Positions 49,601 through 60,940 of a DNA stretch of 64,000 nucleotides are shown here, one piece after another; the stretch's first letter is position 1; each line of letters starts with the position of its first letter. The stretch spans positions 25,787,340-25,851,339 of the forward strand of contig OZ024794.1 of NCBI GenBank assembly GCA_964017045.1, read 5' to 3'. The notes under the pieces were generated by a model. The model saw nothing but the letters and a program-made list of their open reading frames with translations, made no database searches and had not been told where the DNA came from. Source of the stretch: Omphiscola glabra (taxonomy: Eukaryota; Mollusca; Gastropoda; Lymnaeidae). Both the position numbers and the translations under genes were made by a program.

Positions 49601-52600
49601 TGCAGTTTTCTTAATTATAAACATATTCTAATTCTAATGAGTAATAAACCATTTTGTAGGTAAGTGAATTGTCTATAAGATAAACATAAAACATTTGTAA
49701 ATTTCAGTTTTGGTAGGAAATTATTAATTGTTGATTTAGTAATTAAAATAGAAAAAACAATAAAAAATATATAAATTTGCCAACTTAATGTATAAATTTT
49801 AAATTTCAAAAACATTCAAAGCCTTTCATTTGGTGGTTTTCCAAATAGTATATCCAATAATAACAAAAATGCACCAAAGAACATAGAAACTGAATAATAT
49901 TTACTTATTATTTACAATTACTTATATGACTTTAGTAACCTTTTCACTTGTTGCCACACTTAACGAGTTGTACAATTTCCTAACTATCTTGGAAATTAAA
50001 TAAAAATTAATTGACAGCTCGCTTTTTAAAACATTCTGCCCATAGCATGTGGTTGGAAAATAATCATCCTGTCGGTAAATTAAAATTACAAAACAAAACG
50101 GGAAAGGAATAATATGAATATTTGACTCTATTTACTACCATATAAACATTGGCGCTACCAGCGGCTTGTGGCCATAATGAAAGAAACGCAGCGCCACTCC
50201 CAGCGGCTCATGGTAGTTAACCAGTTAAATCTTCAAAAACAATCAATTCCTACCTGTCTTATCACTTATTCCATCATGGTCAAAGTCAGGAGACATGTTA
50301 CAGATAATCATATTGCAATACTCTCTCTTGAAATCATTGAAAGACATCCAGAACTCCCCATCATCTTTGGTCGACAAATTCAGTTCCCTCTTGACTGTTT
50401 CTGGCACTCTCTGCCACTCATCACCCCTGCGACAAAATATGACAATTCTATTAATAGTTTTGGTTTACTGATGAAGAAAAACATTTCACTCTGGTAAATT
50501 CTTGAAAGAGTCAATTTTAAAAAAAAATTCATTCATTCATTCCTCATGGTACGACTGGTGCGTTAAAAGACAGCCATATCTGCTTCTTTGGGAGCCTGTC
50601 TACAGGGTCAGGTTTCTTTCTATTCCCCAAATATTAAGACTTGGTTCTCGTTTATTGATTATTAAAAATTTTTTATTGTTTAAATGTTTTTAAAAATTTA
50701 TTTAGAATAATTTCTTTCAGTCAATCAGTACTTATATCTTGGATGTACTCACCCGTCACACCATTCACCTTGCCATTCAGTATCACCCCAGGGATTGCGT
50801 ATACGTATTATTTTAGCTGCTCTGTCAATGTATGGTACCTCCTCTACCCCTGTTATCACATAGGAATGATTTGACACCATACCTCTACTGTCTTTACTTG
50901 TCAAGTTTTTTCTGTCCTAAATTAGTGAAAAATAATAATAATGATTTATCAACATAAGATTTCTTTAGCAAATTTATGTGAAATTCTTTTAAATGCAAAA
51001 AAAATTCATTCGGCATATAAACTTCCATAATAACATAGCAATTTAAGGGCTAAAATAATTTTAAAAAAGAAGTGCAAAGGAGAAAATAAGGATATTTACA
51101 CAATGAAGAAGCTGTTATTTTTTCACTATGGGATTTCTCATGAGCAAAACAACATATGCATGAACATTTTACATTTTTTAAGAAACCAAAATAATAATTT
51201 TGTAATGACAGTCACATCTAAATTTAAGTGGAAAAATCGTTTAAAAGTTAATTTTTTTTTCATAAATTTTCTGTTGCAGTTCTTCGAATATTTTTTCTGC
51301 ATCTTTTTCATGTTCAAATCTTTTGCTTTAAACATTTTGAAACAGATAATAATATAAGAGAGCAATAATTTAATTTAACTTACAAGACTAAGACACCCTA
51401 TTACTGCCCCGCATTCAAATGCTGCCCGCATAAGATAAAAGTCATCTTCCCTGAGGTCAGCAGGTGTATACCACTCAGCCAGACCACCGGTCAAATCTGT
51501 GTAAGCATCAGCTTCAAAGCCGTATTCAAGTGCTGCATATGACTTATTGAGTCTGAAATAAAGTGGTTATGTATACTAGTTGCTTTTTTTGTTTGTTTAG
51601 GTACTTTGGAGGATTTACACTGTATATGTAAGGGAGATAATGGAATGATAAAGGAAGATTACGTCTGCCTTTTACTTACTACAATCAAGACTGTCTAATT
51701 ATTATAGCTAACACTAGAAGATATACTTACCAAACATTGGCCTAATATACTAAAATTGTTTTAATATGTTATGGTAATTTTCAAAATAACTTTCTGCAAG
51801 ATTTTTACTTAAGCTTTTGTTTTGATAGTTAATAAGTTATTTTTTAAAACTAATTTTTAAAAAATTAATAAACTATAAACACGTTATAAAATCCTTATCT
51901 GTTTCATTATTTGATTTAGATTAAAGTGTAAGCCTAATCCTGAATCCAAATTAACTAAATCTCTTGAACATTTTTGTTTAACATAATGGTCGGTTCACAC
52001 GATCACGCTAAGTGTTGCACTTAAATTCAGCATGTGGCAAAGCTAGCAGTACTGAAACTCCCACATCTTGAAGACACCATAGAAATGAAAAGGATTTTAT
52101 GCTGGGCAGTTATTGTTGCGGGATGTGGGTCACTGTACAGAGCAATAATTTCACTCATATGTTAGGTAATATAAAGGGTTATAGTGTTTGAAAAAAAGTG
52201 TAAAAATAATTCTGAGAGAGATAAAAAGAAAAGGGAATCAAATAACACTGTTCTGGAAAGGTAATCTGTCAATGGAAGGGGGAAAGTCTGATCGACCTGA
52301 AAGTGACTTTAGTTGGACTCATTCCCATAAAAATATGGATCATTGTACAACATAGACATAAATTATTCACATTATATCATCCTGGCTTGCATATTTAGCT
52401 CCACCAAACATTGTCCAACCTGTATCTGGTAAGAAAACACACCTACATCCTAAACAATCAGCTAGCGGACATATTGCTGATGTCCAGATTGAAGGATGCT
52501 CCATTTAGACATCATCATCATCATCATCAGGTCCCATAGTCCTTCGACCGTTGGGGCGCCACAGATGACATGTACACTATTCTTCTCCATTCCTCTCGGT

Positions 52601-55600
52601 CTTCTGCCCTACGCATAGCATCGCCTAGTTGTAATCCAGTCCATTCTTTGATGTTATCTTCCCATCTTTTTCTTTGTCTTCCTCTTCTTCTCCCTCCTCC
52701 AGTAGTGCTCTGCGAGATCTCCTTGGCGAGCCCTTGTTTTCTGGTCACGTGGCCATACCACTCAAGTTTGCGCTTTTTAACAGACGTCAGGAGGTCATCG
52801 TATTGCCCAATTGCCTGACGTATCCTTTCTTTTATTTGCTTATTGGTGATGTGGTCTCTATAGCAGATGCCAAGAATGGCAATTTATTAAATATCACAAT
52901 ACGTAGACTTGGTATGGGCAAAAACACCACCTTCTTGAGAACATGGGTGTGATTCTCATTATCGGAAAATTATTTGTTGATCAGAATTCCTCTTCTGTTG
53001 ACACAATACACTTCTGTAGCTGGGAAATTTTGTAACAATATTCAGTATAACTTTGTATAACTGTTAATTTGGGAAATATTAATTTTTTTTTCAAACACGG
53101 TCCCCCTTCATAACCACTTAATCACATGACTCCGAGCATAAATATTAGTCAACTATTAATATTTTGTTTCCTCAGCTGAGAGACCCATCTTCAACAACTG
53201 CGCAACATATCTTCTTTTTTACCTATTAAATCATGTGGCACCTAGAGTTGGTTACTGTTGACAAACGAAGGTAGCATTCAATTTGTGGGAGTTTCAGTAC
53301 TATTACTTTTGGTGTATACAGAGTATTGTGTTCGATTTTAGGGGAAGCCTCTACTTAATACTAACTCCAGGAGATAAAGTCTATGGCTTAACATTGTGAT
53401 TTATTAAATGTAACGTATGTGCATGAAAATCTAAAAACAAAGCATTTAATTGACAGACTTACTTGGCATAGGCCTTTTCTACCAAGGACACCCAATATTC
53501 ATTGGGATCAGATGATCTAGCATATAAAAGATTGCCGTCCACCGTGGGAAGCAGGTCATCAACATAGACATCAATCCAACAGCCAAATTGCCAAAATCTG
53601 CAGTGGAAAGTTCCATTATAACCTGGGGTGCCAAAGCTGTTGTCTTCTGGAATAATCTGCCAAAATAGTAGGATCTTATAGTTTGATTGGTGATTTATTA
53701 TAAAGTAAATGGCCCTAATTCAAGCTAAAATAATTTATAATCAATAATAATATAATAAGAATATCAAATATGCCCAACTTTTCTTTTCTTCTATTAAGTT
53801 CTATCATACCAATCAACTTTTTTATTTATATCCTAACTATTTTTAAGATATCCCAAATTTTATTAATTTCTTTCTTAGTCAGCTACAAAAGTTGGCATAA
53901 CTCTTCAGCTTCTGTCCATTTTTACTGGTGAGTCATATCGAGGAGGTATAGATGATGGTTTGCTGCAAGGTGTGAGTACTGTGAGGCCCGTTAGAGATTC
54001 ATATTGCGGATTTTTAGGGTAGCTAACACAGTCAATCCTATATTTCCTCAGATCCTGAAATCATAGTGCCTGGTATTGTAAGCTTGCAATACATGACCAA
54101 TGACAGGCATTATGACCAGTAGGCCAAACCAATTAATTGGCTGTTGTTCTGATGGGGCGGCACCAACCATTTGTCTCATTTCCTAGTTCCGAATGTGTTC
54201 CTTTCTTGTTTAGTCATCAACTTAAATAGTGATATGAAATCAATTTTAGGTAAATTTGATTCAATGCAAGGTATACAGACCTTAGAAATGAGCTGGGGTT
54301 TTTCAGCTATCACAGAGAGTGTTGAAAGAAACCAGCAGTCATTGAGATCACCTTGTTTCATATCATGGCGACTTGTGCCATCAGCCACAAGAACAGGATA
54401 AAGAGATAACTCCTTGGATTATAAAGAAATATTTTCTTAAATATTTTTTTTTTGAGTAGTGGGAATTTGTTTTTGATCATTATATAGGCCTAATTAATTG
54501 GTAAATAATAATTGTTTTGGATACAAGGTGCCTACAAAATATATGACAACTTTATTTTAGAAAGGCATAAAGACTTTTTATATAAATTAGGCCTACACAT
54601 GTTATTTTTTTATTTTTCCAAAACATTAGGAATTGTTGGTCAATATGCCTATTATTTCGCATACTGTTGATTGGGGGTTAATTTAACAGCTTCTGTTTCT
54701 TCACACAATAAATCAGGGTTCCCCAAACACTTTTATGTGTCCCACCCTATCTAATTATTTAACTAAGTCTCTGAACCATTAGACAAAATGACAACATTCA
54801 TTCAAAGACTTTTCTGTCTTGCAAAAAATTAGTAAAATTTCGGGGTAAACAAATGTGTAATTAACTTATTCTAAACTTCAGTATTACCTGCTGGTATGGG
54901 AATTCATTGTCTTACATTTAACACCTATTAAATAGACTAATCAAGAAAGCCAGTAATATCACAAAAAATTATTATTCTTCACTTGCAGAACTATTTGAAG
55001 AAAAAATATTTGTATGATACATCCCACCCTCTTTATCACAGATACCTAAGTTCAGCTTAGTTAGGGTGAACTCATTTTCCTTAAAGTAAGAACCAAAAAA
55101 TAAAAATTATTTTGTTCCCCTGTCTGTGTGAATTTACCAGCGTGCAATCCCCCCCCCCCCCCCAAGATGTTACCAAATCTAAATGATTAAGTCATTATTG
55201 TCACTAAGGGTGTTTATTATTGATGGCTGAGTTCTACGCTAGAGAAATAATTTAGATGTCTTCTGTTTAAATTGTTATAATTTTAAAATTTAGGTGTCTT
55301 CTGTTTGAATTGTTATAATTTTAAAAAGTTATCTTGGTTAAAATATGTATTTATTTATGTGCTGAAAATGAATATGTAACAATGTAATTAAAAGATATTT
55401 CCATTTATTTGGACGAATTATTTTTTTTATTTCATCACAAATTGAACTGTAGAACTTCTGGTTTTGGTCTGGTTCGGTACGTTGCTTATGTTGCACTGTG
55501 TTACTCCGAGGCACAGAGAAGCATTTGTTATTGTTTCGGGTGTAATTTCTCATGGGGTTGTCAGATGTTAAGTCAGTGTTAAGTGACTGTTTGGCTCTAA

Positions 55601-56258
55601 TTAATCGGCCTGGCTTCTGTGGGGTAAGATAACTGTTTGCTGGGATTGCCGGAATTAGCCCCATGACCACTTTATATAAGAATGTTAGGCGGATCTTTTC
55701 TCATCTGTCCTTGAGAGTGGGGATGTCAAATCTGTTTAAAAGGCCAGTGACGTAGCCAGGAGTGGTGGTTTTATAGTCACGTGCTAAACTTGTGGCCTAT
55801 TACATAAAGAACAATGTTAATGAAGAAACTGAGAATATAGGGGGCCTACCATTTATATCATAATTTAAACATCAATTTATCAAATGCCTTATACAACTTT
55901 TCCTAGTGCACCATAGATTAGGAAACTAGATGGACAATTTTTATCATTGCTGTGCATTCTCAGAAAATAAACAAATTTCTGCATGTCATTTGCGGAATAC
56001 TTAGGGCTATTTTCGTGGAATACTTAGGGCTATTCTCGAGGGATACTTAGGGCTATTTTCATGGAATATTACGGCTATTCTCGTGGAATACTTAGGGTTA
56101 TTCTCATAACTTATCTTGATGCTTACATGGGGTCTTTTCCACACAACTTTCTTGTGGCCTTGTTTGATATTCTTGACACCGATGGAGTCATCTTTGGGAG
56201 GGAAGTCAGGATCAACAAAGAGCTTTTTGTTTTCAAACTCCTTTCTTTTCTTGTAAGC
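46681..56258 (-). CDS. Calpain (Ca-dependent cysteine protease), 5' exon(s) missing
   Basis: Intracellular Ca-activated protease. Ten exons join in frame to 486 codons: 56258-56127, 54412-54281, 53656-53463, 51552-51384, 50916-50753, 50426-50254, 48350-48237, 47977-47850, 47307-47090, 46717-46681. Residues are numbered from the first exon seen. N-terminus FVDPDFPPKDDS and WKRP; CysPc domain with Cys70 in GDLNDCWFL, His226 in SNHSYVITG, Asn250 in RIRNPWGDTEW (complete triad). A C2-like domain follows: HSGQWVSGFNAGGW, then GRFFLLPGDYLLVPSTHEPF and EYLFRLFSV. The last exon has 37 bp, starts at a good acceptor (TTAAAATTTCAG) and ends NMPSGS. There is no penta-EF-hand or extra C2 domain. The exon at 56258 has an acceptor (ATGCAG), so the true start is upstream; an ATG at 56279 is the alternative. 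One donor (exon 2, GTCTGT) is weak. Confidence 0.9.
48578..49329 (+). mobile_element. Unclassified 752-bp retroelement family 'A', complete copy
   Basis: Flanked by perfect 12-bp duplications TAGCACTGAGAT (48566-48577 and 49330-49341) in a calpain intron. It starts with a C-run and GGTTCTAGTCGGCATGTCCG, and ends TTTTCTTAAGTAGTAG, a (TAG)n tail. That structure is typical of target-primed retrotransposition, and the length suits a SINE-like or internally deleted non-autonomous LINE. Copies: 3' half at 3262-3590 (minus), 5' third at 59274-59517. The GC content is well above the local background. A 104-codon open frame at 49009-49323 is probably not coding: its differences from the 3262-3590 copy are mostly amino-acid changing. 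No known family recognised. Confidence 0.88.
52048..53301. repeat. Perfect 18-bp inverted repeats 1.25 kb apart
   Basis: AGTACTGAAACTCCCACA at 52048-52065 recurs as its exact reverse complement at 53284-53301, within a calpain intron. The interval also holds the LINE copy at 52510-52880. The pair may be the terminal repeats of a non-autonomous DNA transposon. I did not find a convincing target duplication outside the repeats. Confidence 0.6.
52510..52880 (-). mobile_element. 5'-truncated RTE-like LINE with (ATG)n tail
   Basis: Minus strand gives the same polymerase C-terminus as 17298-17928: ERI-like end, [49 protein letters not shown], and a (GATGAT)n 3' tail at 52511-52531. The 5' break is at about 52878, where the sequence continues as CAATTTATTAAATATCACAA. 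Confidence 0.88.
53907..54058 (-). other. Unassigned open stretch in a calpain intron
   Basis: On the minus strand ATTTCAG at 54065-54059 is followed by about 49 open codons, DLRKYRIDCVSYPKNPQYES and onward, ending MDRS-stop. Codon use looks protein-like but no family is recognised. The calpain reads in frame without it. It may be a remnant of a transposon or an alternative exon. Confidence 0.2.
55995..56109. repeat. 23-bp minisatellite beside a calpain exon
   Basis: Five copies of GGAATACTTAGGGCTATTYT followed by CGT (one copy is 22 bp). The array ends about 12 bp from the donor of the first visible calpain exon, so it lies at the very start of that intron. Confidence 0.9.
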
Positions 56259-57270
56259 CTGCATAAAAAATTCATTCAATTAATATTTAATCCCGTTATG
56301 ACAGTTTGTGAGTACCCCCTCCCACACTCCTACCATAACAAAACAATCATTCGACTTCCTGATCCAGCTGGTTGGTGTGGTAAGTGGTGAGGCTTGATAA
56401 GATAAACTTTACCGTACCCAGTGCCATTAAAATAAAACAAAGTTTTAGCAACCCCCACCCCCATAACTGTATAGTATTGAAAGGCCTATTATTCCTATTA
56501 TTGGCCGTTTTTGTTGTTTTGTTTTTAGTCGTCACTTAAGTGCAGTGTGTTTAACACTAAAAAATCTCATAATGTAACACACCCTCTTTCACCCACAGTT
56601 AAAAAATAATAGGTAAAAGGCTAAGAGTAAGAGACTGGGATAATTATCATCTCAAACTATCGTTTTCATTTATTGATTTTGTGATTCGCAAAACTTGCCC
56701 AACACAACTTTTCTCGTTAAGTCTTAAGTTATAGGCCTACAGTTAGGTCTTATGTCGGATTATGATACGCATGTGCCCCTAGTCAGTAGACATTTTGAAT
56801 CCCTCAGTTGCTTACCTAGTGGGTTGCCAGATGGACACATTTTGGGGTTTTATATTTCGGCCTATAATAAAAATTTTTTTTTTGTTGTAAGTGTGCTAGA
56901 GTTCTCCCTGAGCAGCATTTCGTGAAGGCACGCCAGTGCTCTCCCTTAGCGCCACAAAGTAGTAGGCCTATCCATATCTGTCACTGTGAGTTCCAGATTG
57001 CAATTTATTAAATATCACAAATAAGAAATTAAAAGTCGCTCAAATTTTTGGTAACCATTGTCAGTACCGGCATATTGAATGCCATTGTACTTCATCCCTG
57101 CTGTTATCATAAGTCTACGGTCTCTCAAATTCATCCTTTGCAGTATTCAATAAAGGAACGTTTAAGACTTGTCTTGTTTCCCTTGCTTTTTTTCTGGCCT
57201 CCCCTTAATTCTATAATTAGTTATAGATGGAGAAGCCCATTACAATTATTATATTACGTCACACTACAAG

Positions 57271-57436
57271 CAGTGGCGTAGCGAGCTTAACTCGCGCCCG
57301 GAGCACAATACCTTTTTAGTGCCCCCCCCTATTCGAAAACCATACAATATTATATGTAAAATATACCATTTGGCGCCCATTTGTGAGGTGCGCCCGGGGC
57401 ATGATGCCCCCCTTGCCCCCCCTCGCTACGCCACTG
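57271..57436. mobile_element. hAT-type MITE with perfect 8-bp target duplication
   Basis: 166 bp, starting CAGTGGCGTAGCGAG and ending CTCGCTACGCCACTG: perfect 15-bp terminal inverted repeats. Flanked by ACTACAAG on both sides (57263-57270 and 57437-57444). Short and non-coding. Confidence 0.96.
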
Positions 57437-58101
57437 ACTACAAGTACGTTCGAGATCAAATCAGGTCCCCCCCCACCTACCCAATAAAAAATAATAAAAT
57501 AAAAAATAGGATCCCTTGTCGCGAGACCCCTAAAGGCGCGGGGCGCCTAGCTAGGCACGTGCTTCATTTGCCTTGAGGTAGATCTGGCACTCAATTTGGA
57601 AGCCCACTGCCCGGGATGCACTCCGCTATTATTCTTTAAAAATAAAGTCTGACCGATTTTACTGACTCAAAAGCTGCCCCAGTTGCAGGAGTAAATAAAT
57701 AACATTACGACGTCACAGATCACCCGCAGTCAGCTGTTCAGTTGTTATTATCCAAGGCAACAGAGGAAAACAATTAGCAATGAGTTCTGAGCACAGACCG
57801 TCCAGCGGTACGCCACAGGGGCTGGTCAATAAAAAAAACCAGGACGTTACGTATGTCCAGCGCCAAAGTGGGTTAAGTGCTCAAACGACCCACTAATTCC
57901 TGGTCCTGTGCGGTATCGGTCTTTGCCTCCCCATTCTTCCCCTCCCCCACTTTTTTTCTTCTGTTCCCATGTCATATCCTTGTTGCACCAAAGAGTGACA
58001 CTACGACGAGTTATTCAACCACTGGCTGTAACTAGTGAGTCTTCAGTCATCACTCTTTATCATATATTTGTTTTTCTTTTCCTAAATTCAAGATATTCAA
58101 G

Positions 58102-58196
58102 CCACTGGCGTAGGAAAAGGTGGGGGCGGTGGGAGCAGCATTTTCGACCGACTGCCGAGTCTTTTGTGGGGGAGGCACCAACCCTAGCTACGCCAC
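58102..58196. mobile_element. Related but decayed MITE
   Basis: CACTGGCGTAGGAAAAGG on the left and CCCTAGCTACGCCACGG on the right resemble the terminal repeats of the element at 57271. No clear target duplication. Another lone left end, CAGTGACGTAGCCAGG, lies at about 55744. Confidence 0.5.
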
Positions 58197-58545
58197 GGAT
58201 CCACGCGACTAATCAAGGCATGGTTTCATCAACTAATCTCACTGAAATGTCAACGGCCTCAAAGTACTCAAAGGGCTTTAAAGTTGTGAAGAGGTCTGCG
58301 TTAAGCTAAATCACTGTAGTTGCAGTTGAAATATTCTGTGAAAACAACAGTTGATGCATCATCCTTCGTCAGAACCAAAACCACGATTCATTGATAACCA
58401 TTTAGTGGAAAAGGGAGGGGGGAGAGATCCATAAATGATGTCACTCTTCTAGGGGGAAACGAGGGGGGGGGAGGGATCACATATTAGTGAGGAGTTTCTT
58501 TAAAACCTTCTATGACTAATTGTGACGATTTGTTTTTTGGGGTGG

Positions 58546-58570
58546 GGGGGGGGGGGTGGGTGGGGGAGTG
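58546..58570. repeat. Long G-rich homopolymer tract
   Basis: Nearly pure G interrupted by T. Similar tracts of 10 or more G (or C) lie at 5916, 27702, 29639, 45264, 48580, 55149, 59041, 60790 and 61870. Confidence 0.8.
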
Positions 58571-58831
58571 AGGTAAATTATAGGCCATTAAAAAAGGCGT
58601 GGTTTCAATTATGGATATAACATTTATAAACTTTAAATAGTATGGCTGCTGGCTACGGCATATTGACATGTCAAATATAGGCTGTGGAAATCCAAAACAG
58701 AAAGACATAGTTCTTAAAAGAACAAAATCAAATTAAAAAAAAAACACACACTGCAGCCGATTTGTGCAATTATTCTGATTCGATGAATTTTAATCAAAAG
58801 GATTCGGAGAAAATCTATCTTGTGATTCTGA

Positions 58832-58921
58832 CTGCATGCAGTCCTATCACAGCCGAGCGGGCTGCATGCAGTCCTATCACAGCCGAGTGGGCTGCATGCA
58901 GTCCTATCACAGCCGAGTGGG
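58832..58921. repeat. 30-bp tandem repeat, three copies
   Basis: Three copies of CTGCATGCAGTCCTATCACA followed by GCCGAGYGGG, nearly identical. The unit starts with the palindrome CTGCATGCAG. Confidence 0.93.
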
Positions 58922-59273
58922 TCAGTAACGATCCCGTTGTCTATTTATTGATTAACACTTTAACAATCAAGATTACCCGAGATTCCGGTGCTGATCCATT
59001 TTTAAAAATGATGTTTCATAATGTGAGTAATATTTTGTGTGGGGGGGGGGGGGGGGGAGAGGAGGCTGAGAATGTGCTAAAATGTATCAAAAGTCTTAAT
59101 GTTGTTGACGGAAGTTAGAGTGGCCGAGTCGAAGCGAAACAAATAGGAGAAAAAGTTTCTTTTTTTTTGGTGATCTGCAGACTCAACGATCTTTGTTGTT
59201 TAGTGTTGTATTTGCAGACGAAGGTGTTAAGCCGAAAGTTTTATTGGTTTGTCTCTCTCTCTGCCCCCTGGGC

Positions 59274-59517
59274 TCTAGTCGGCATGTCCGTCCCATATAT
59301 GGCATGTCGATAAAGAGACGTTTGCCACAAACCCGAGGCACAGGATCACCGTGTAGGAGAGCTGAGCTTAAAGGCAAAGGTAACGCACGGAAACTGCGTT
59401 AGAAATAGCACGGCTGCGTGGTTTCCTGCCAAGTGCAGTTGAAAATAACGCAGAAACAGGTCGGAACATGATTACAGTTGCCGTACGGATATGAGGCGAG
59501 GGAACGTGGCGACCCTA
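59274..59517 (+). mobile_element. Unclassified retroelement family 'A', copy 3 (5' third only)
   Basis: Aligns with the first third of 48578-49329, from TCTAGTCGGCATGTCCGTCC to GTGGCGACCCTA, with small indels. It then diverges abruptly. Having the 5' part without the 3' part is opposite to normal 5' truncation, so this copy was either broken after insertion or represents a shorter variant. Confidence 0.8.
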
Positions 59518-60735
59518 ATGGGACCCAGGTGCGAATGGCGGCGCTGCGTGTCCGGGTCAATTTTGACTCAATGCTATTAGGATGTCCTTTGTGGTAGTTT
59601 ATTTTAGTTAAACTAAAGAATTGAGTTTACAAACACAAAGTCCATTCAATTATCTTACATTTGATACCAAAGTTTGTCTTACAAACCCAACAATAATATT
59701 TTAAATAGTTTTTTAATCCCAACCTCTCACATCTGGTACCCGGGTGCGAATAGCCACTTCGTTTGATTTTTATTAAAAAATGTTTTGTGTGGTTTTCTTG
59801 ATTTAGGCGCACAAAATCAAGGACAAAAAAAAAGACAACAAAAAAAAAAAAACAACAAAAAAACAAAACAACAAATCAAACCAACAACTGGATACACCAC
59901 CAAACCTTTGATTACACATTTCGATTTAATTCAAAGGATATGTTTATGTATTTAGGGCCTAAATAATAATATTTTATATCAAAAAAATGTGACCGCTCCA
60001 TGTCAGTTATGTGTTCGGCATCGAAAAAAGTTTCATTAAGCTCCTGTCCGAAGTGACCGTGACATCAGTGACGTACGTGACGAAGGGGGCCATAAAGATC
60101 GAATAAACCGTGCCACTGACCTATTTCGTTATTAAATAATACCCGTGTTGGCGATGTGGTTCAAACAAGTGACTGATTTTAATATCAACATTCACAATAA
60201 TAAATACGTATCACAAAAATCCGAAGATGCATTGTACAACACGAATTTCAATTACTGTTAAACTCCTAAATAACAGAATCTTCTGTTACTTTTACCTGCT
60301 AATGACTAATGCTATCAACAAATCATCAGCTAAAGAATACAGCGATAAAATTAGGCATTCTTGGGGATGTTAATCGAGAACATGTTGGTCAAAAAAAAAA
60401 AAAAAGGTATCTACCCTTATTATTACATTATCAAGAGAAAAATAATTCAAGAGTGATTTTAAAATTTAAAAAAAAGAAGGTAAAGTAATAATACAAATAA
60501 AAAATGATTGAAGTGACGTCACAAATAAGGGACATAATCTTTTACGATTATTGTTTATTGTTCCTGCTGTTATTGTATCATCGAATGTAGGCCAAGCTAA
60601 GAATTTCAATTTAACCGCTCATTTTAAAGATGTGTTTTTGTGTGTATAATTTAAAAATAAAAAAAAATGAGAATTGATTATTTTCCAGCCATGTTGTAAG
60701 ATCTTTTTTTCTCAGTACATGAACACTCTCACTTA

Positions 60736-60940
60736 GAGGTCATCCATAAATGACGTCACGCGCTTAAGAAAAATAAAGGTGAGGTGGGGTTGGGGGGTGG
60801 GGGGGGGGTGGAGTCCACGAATTTGTGACGATGCGTGATACAAGTACAAGTGTTTTATTTGTGACGATGCCTTTCTTTTTATTGTGGAGGGAGGGTCAAA
60901 AATGGGCCATAATAGCGTGACTTCATTTATGCATGGCCCC
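60736..60940. mobile_element. MITE with CATAAATGA-GTCACGC terminal repeats
   Basis: Left end GAGGTCATCCATAAATGACG then TCACGC; right end reverse complement GGGGCCATGCATAAATGAAG then TCACGC; about 21 of 26 match. This is the widespread 'CCATAAATGACGTCAC' type of animal MITE. A single end of the same type is at 58425-58443. Confidence 0.7.

Noticed and set aside
56007..56126. Extension of the first visible calpain exon into NNPKYSTRIA-type repeats
   Set aside because: A consensus donor at 56126 ends the exon; the extension is a translation of the 23-bp minisatellite, and the next exon joins in frame at the expected WKRP position.
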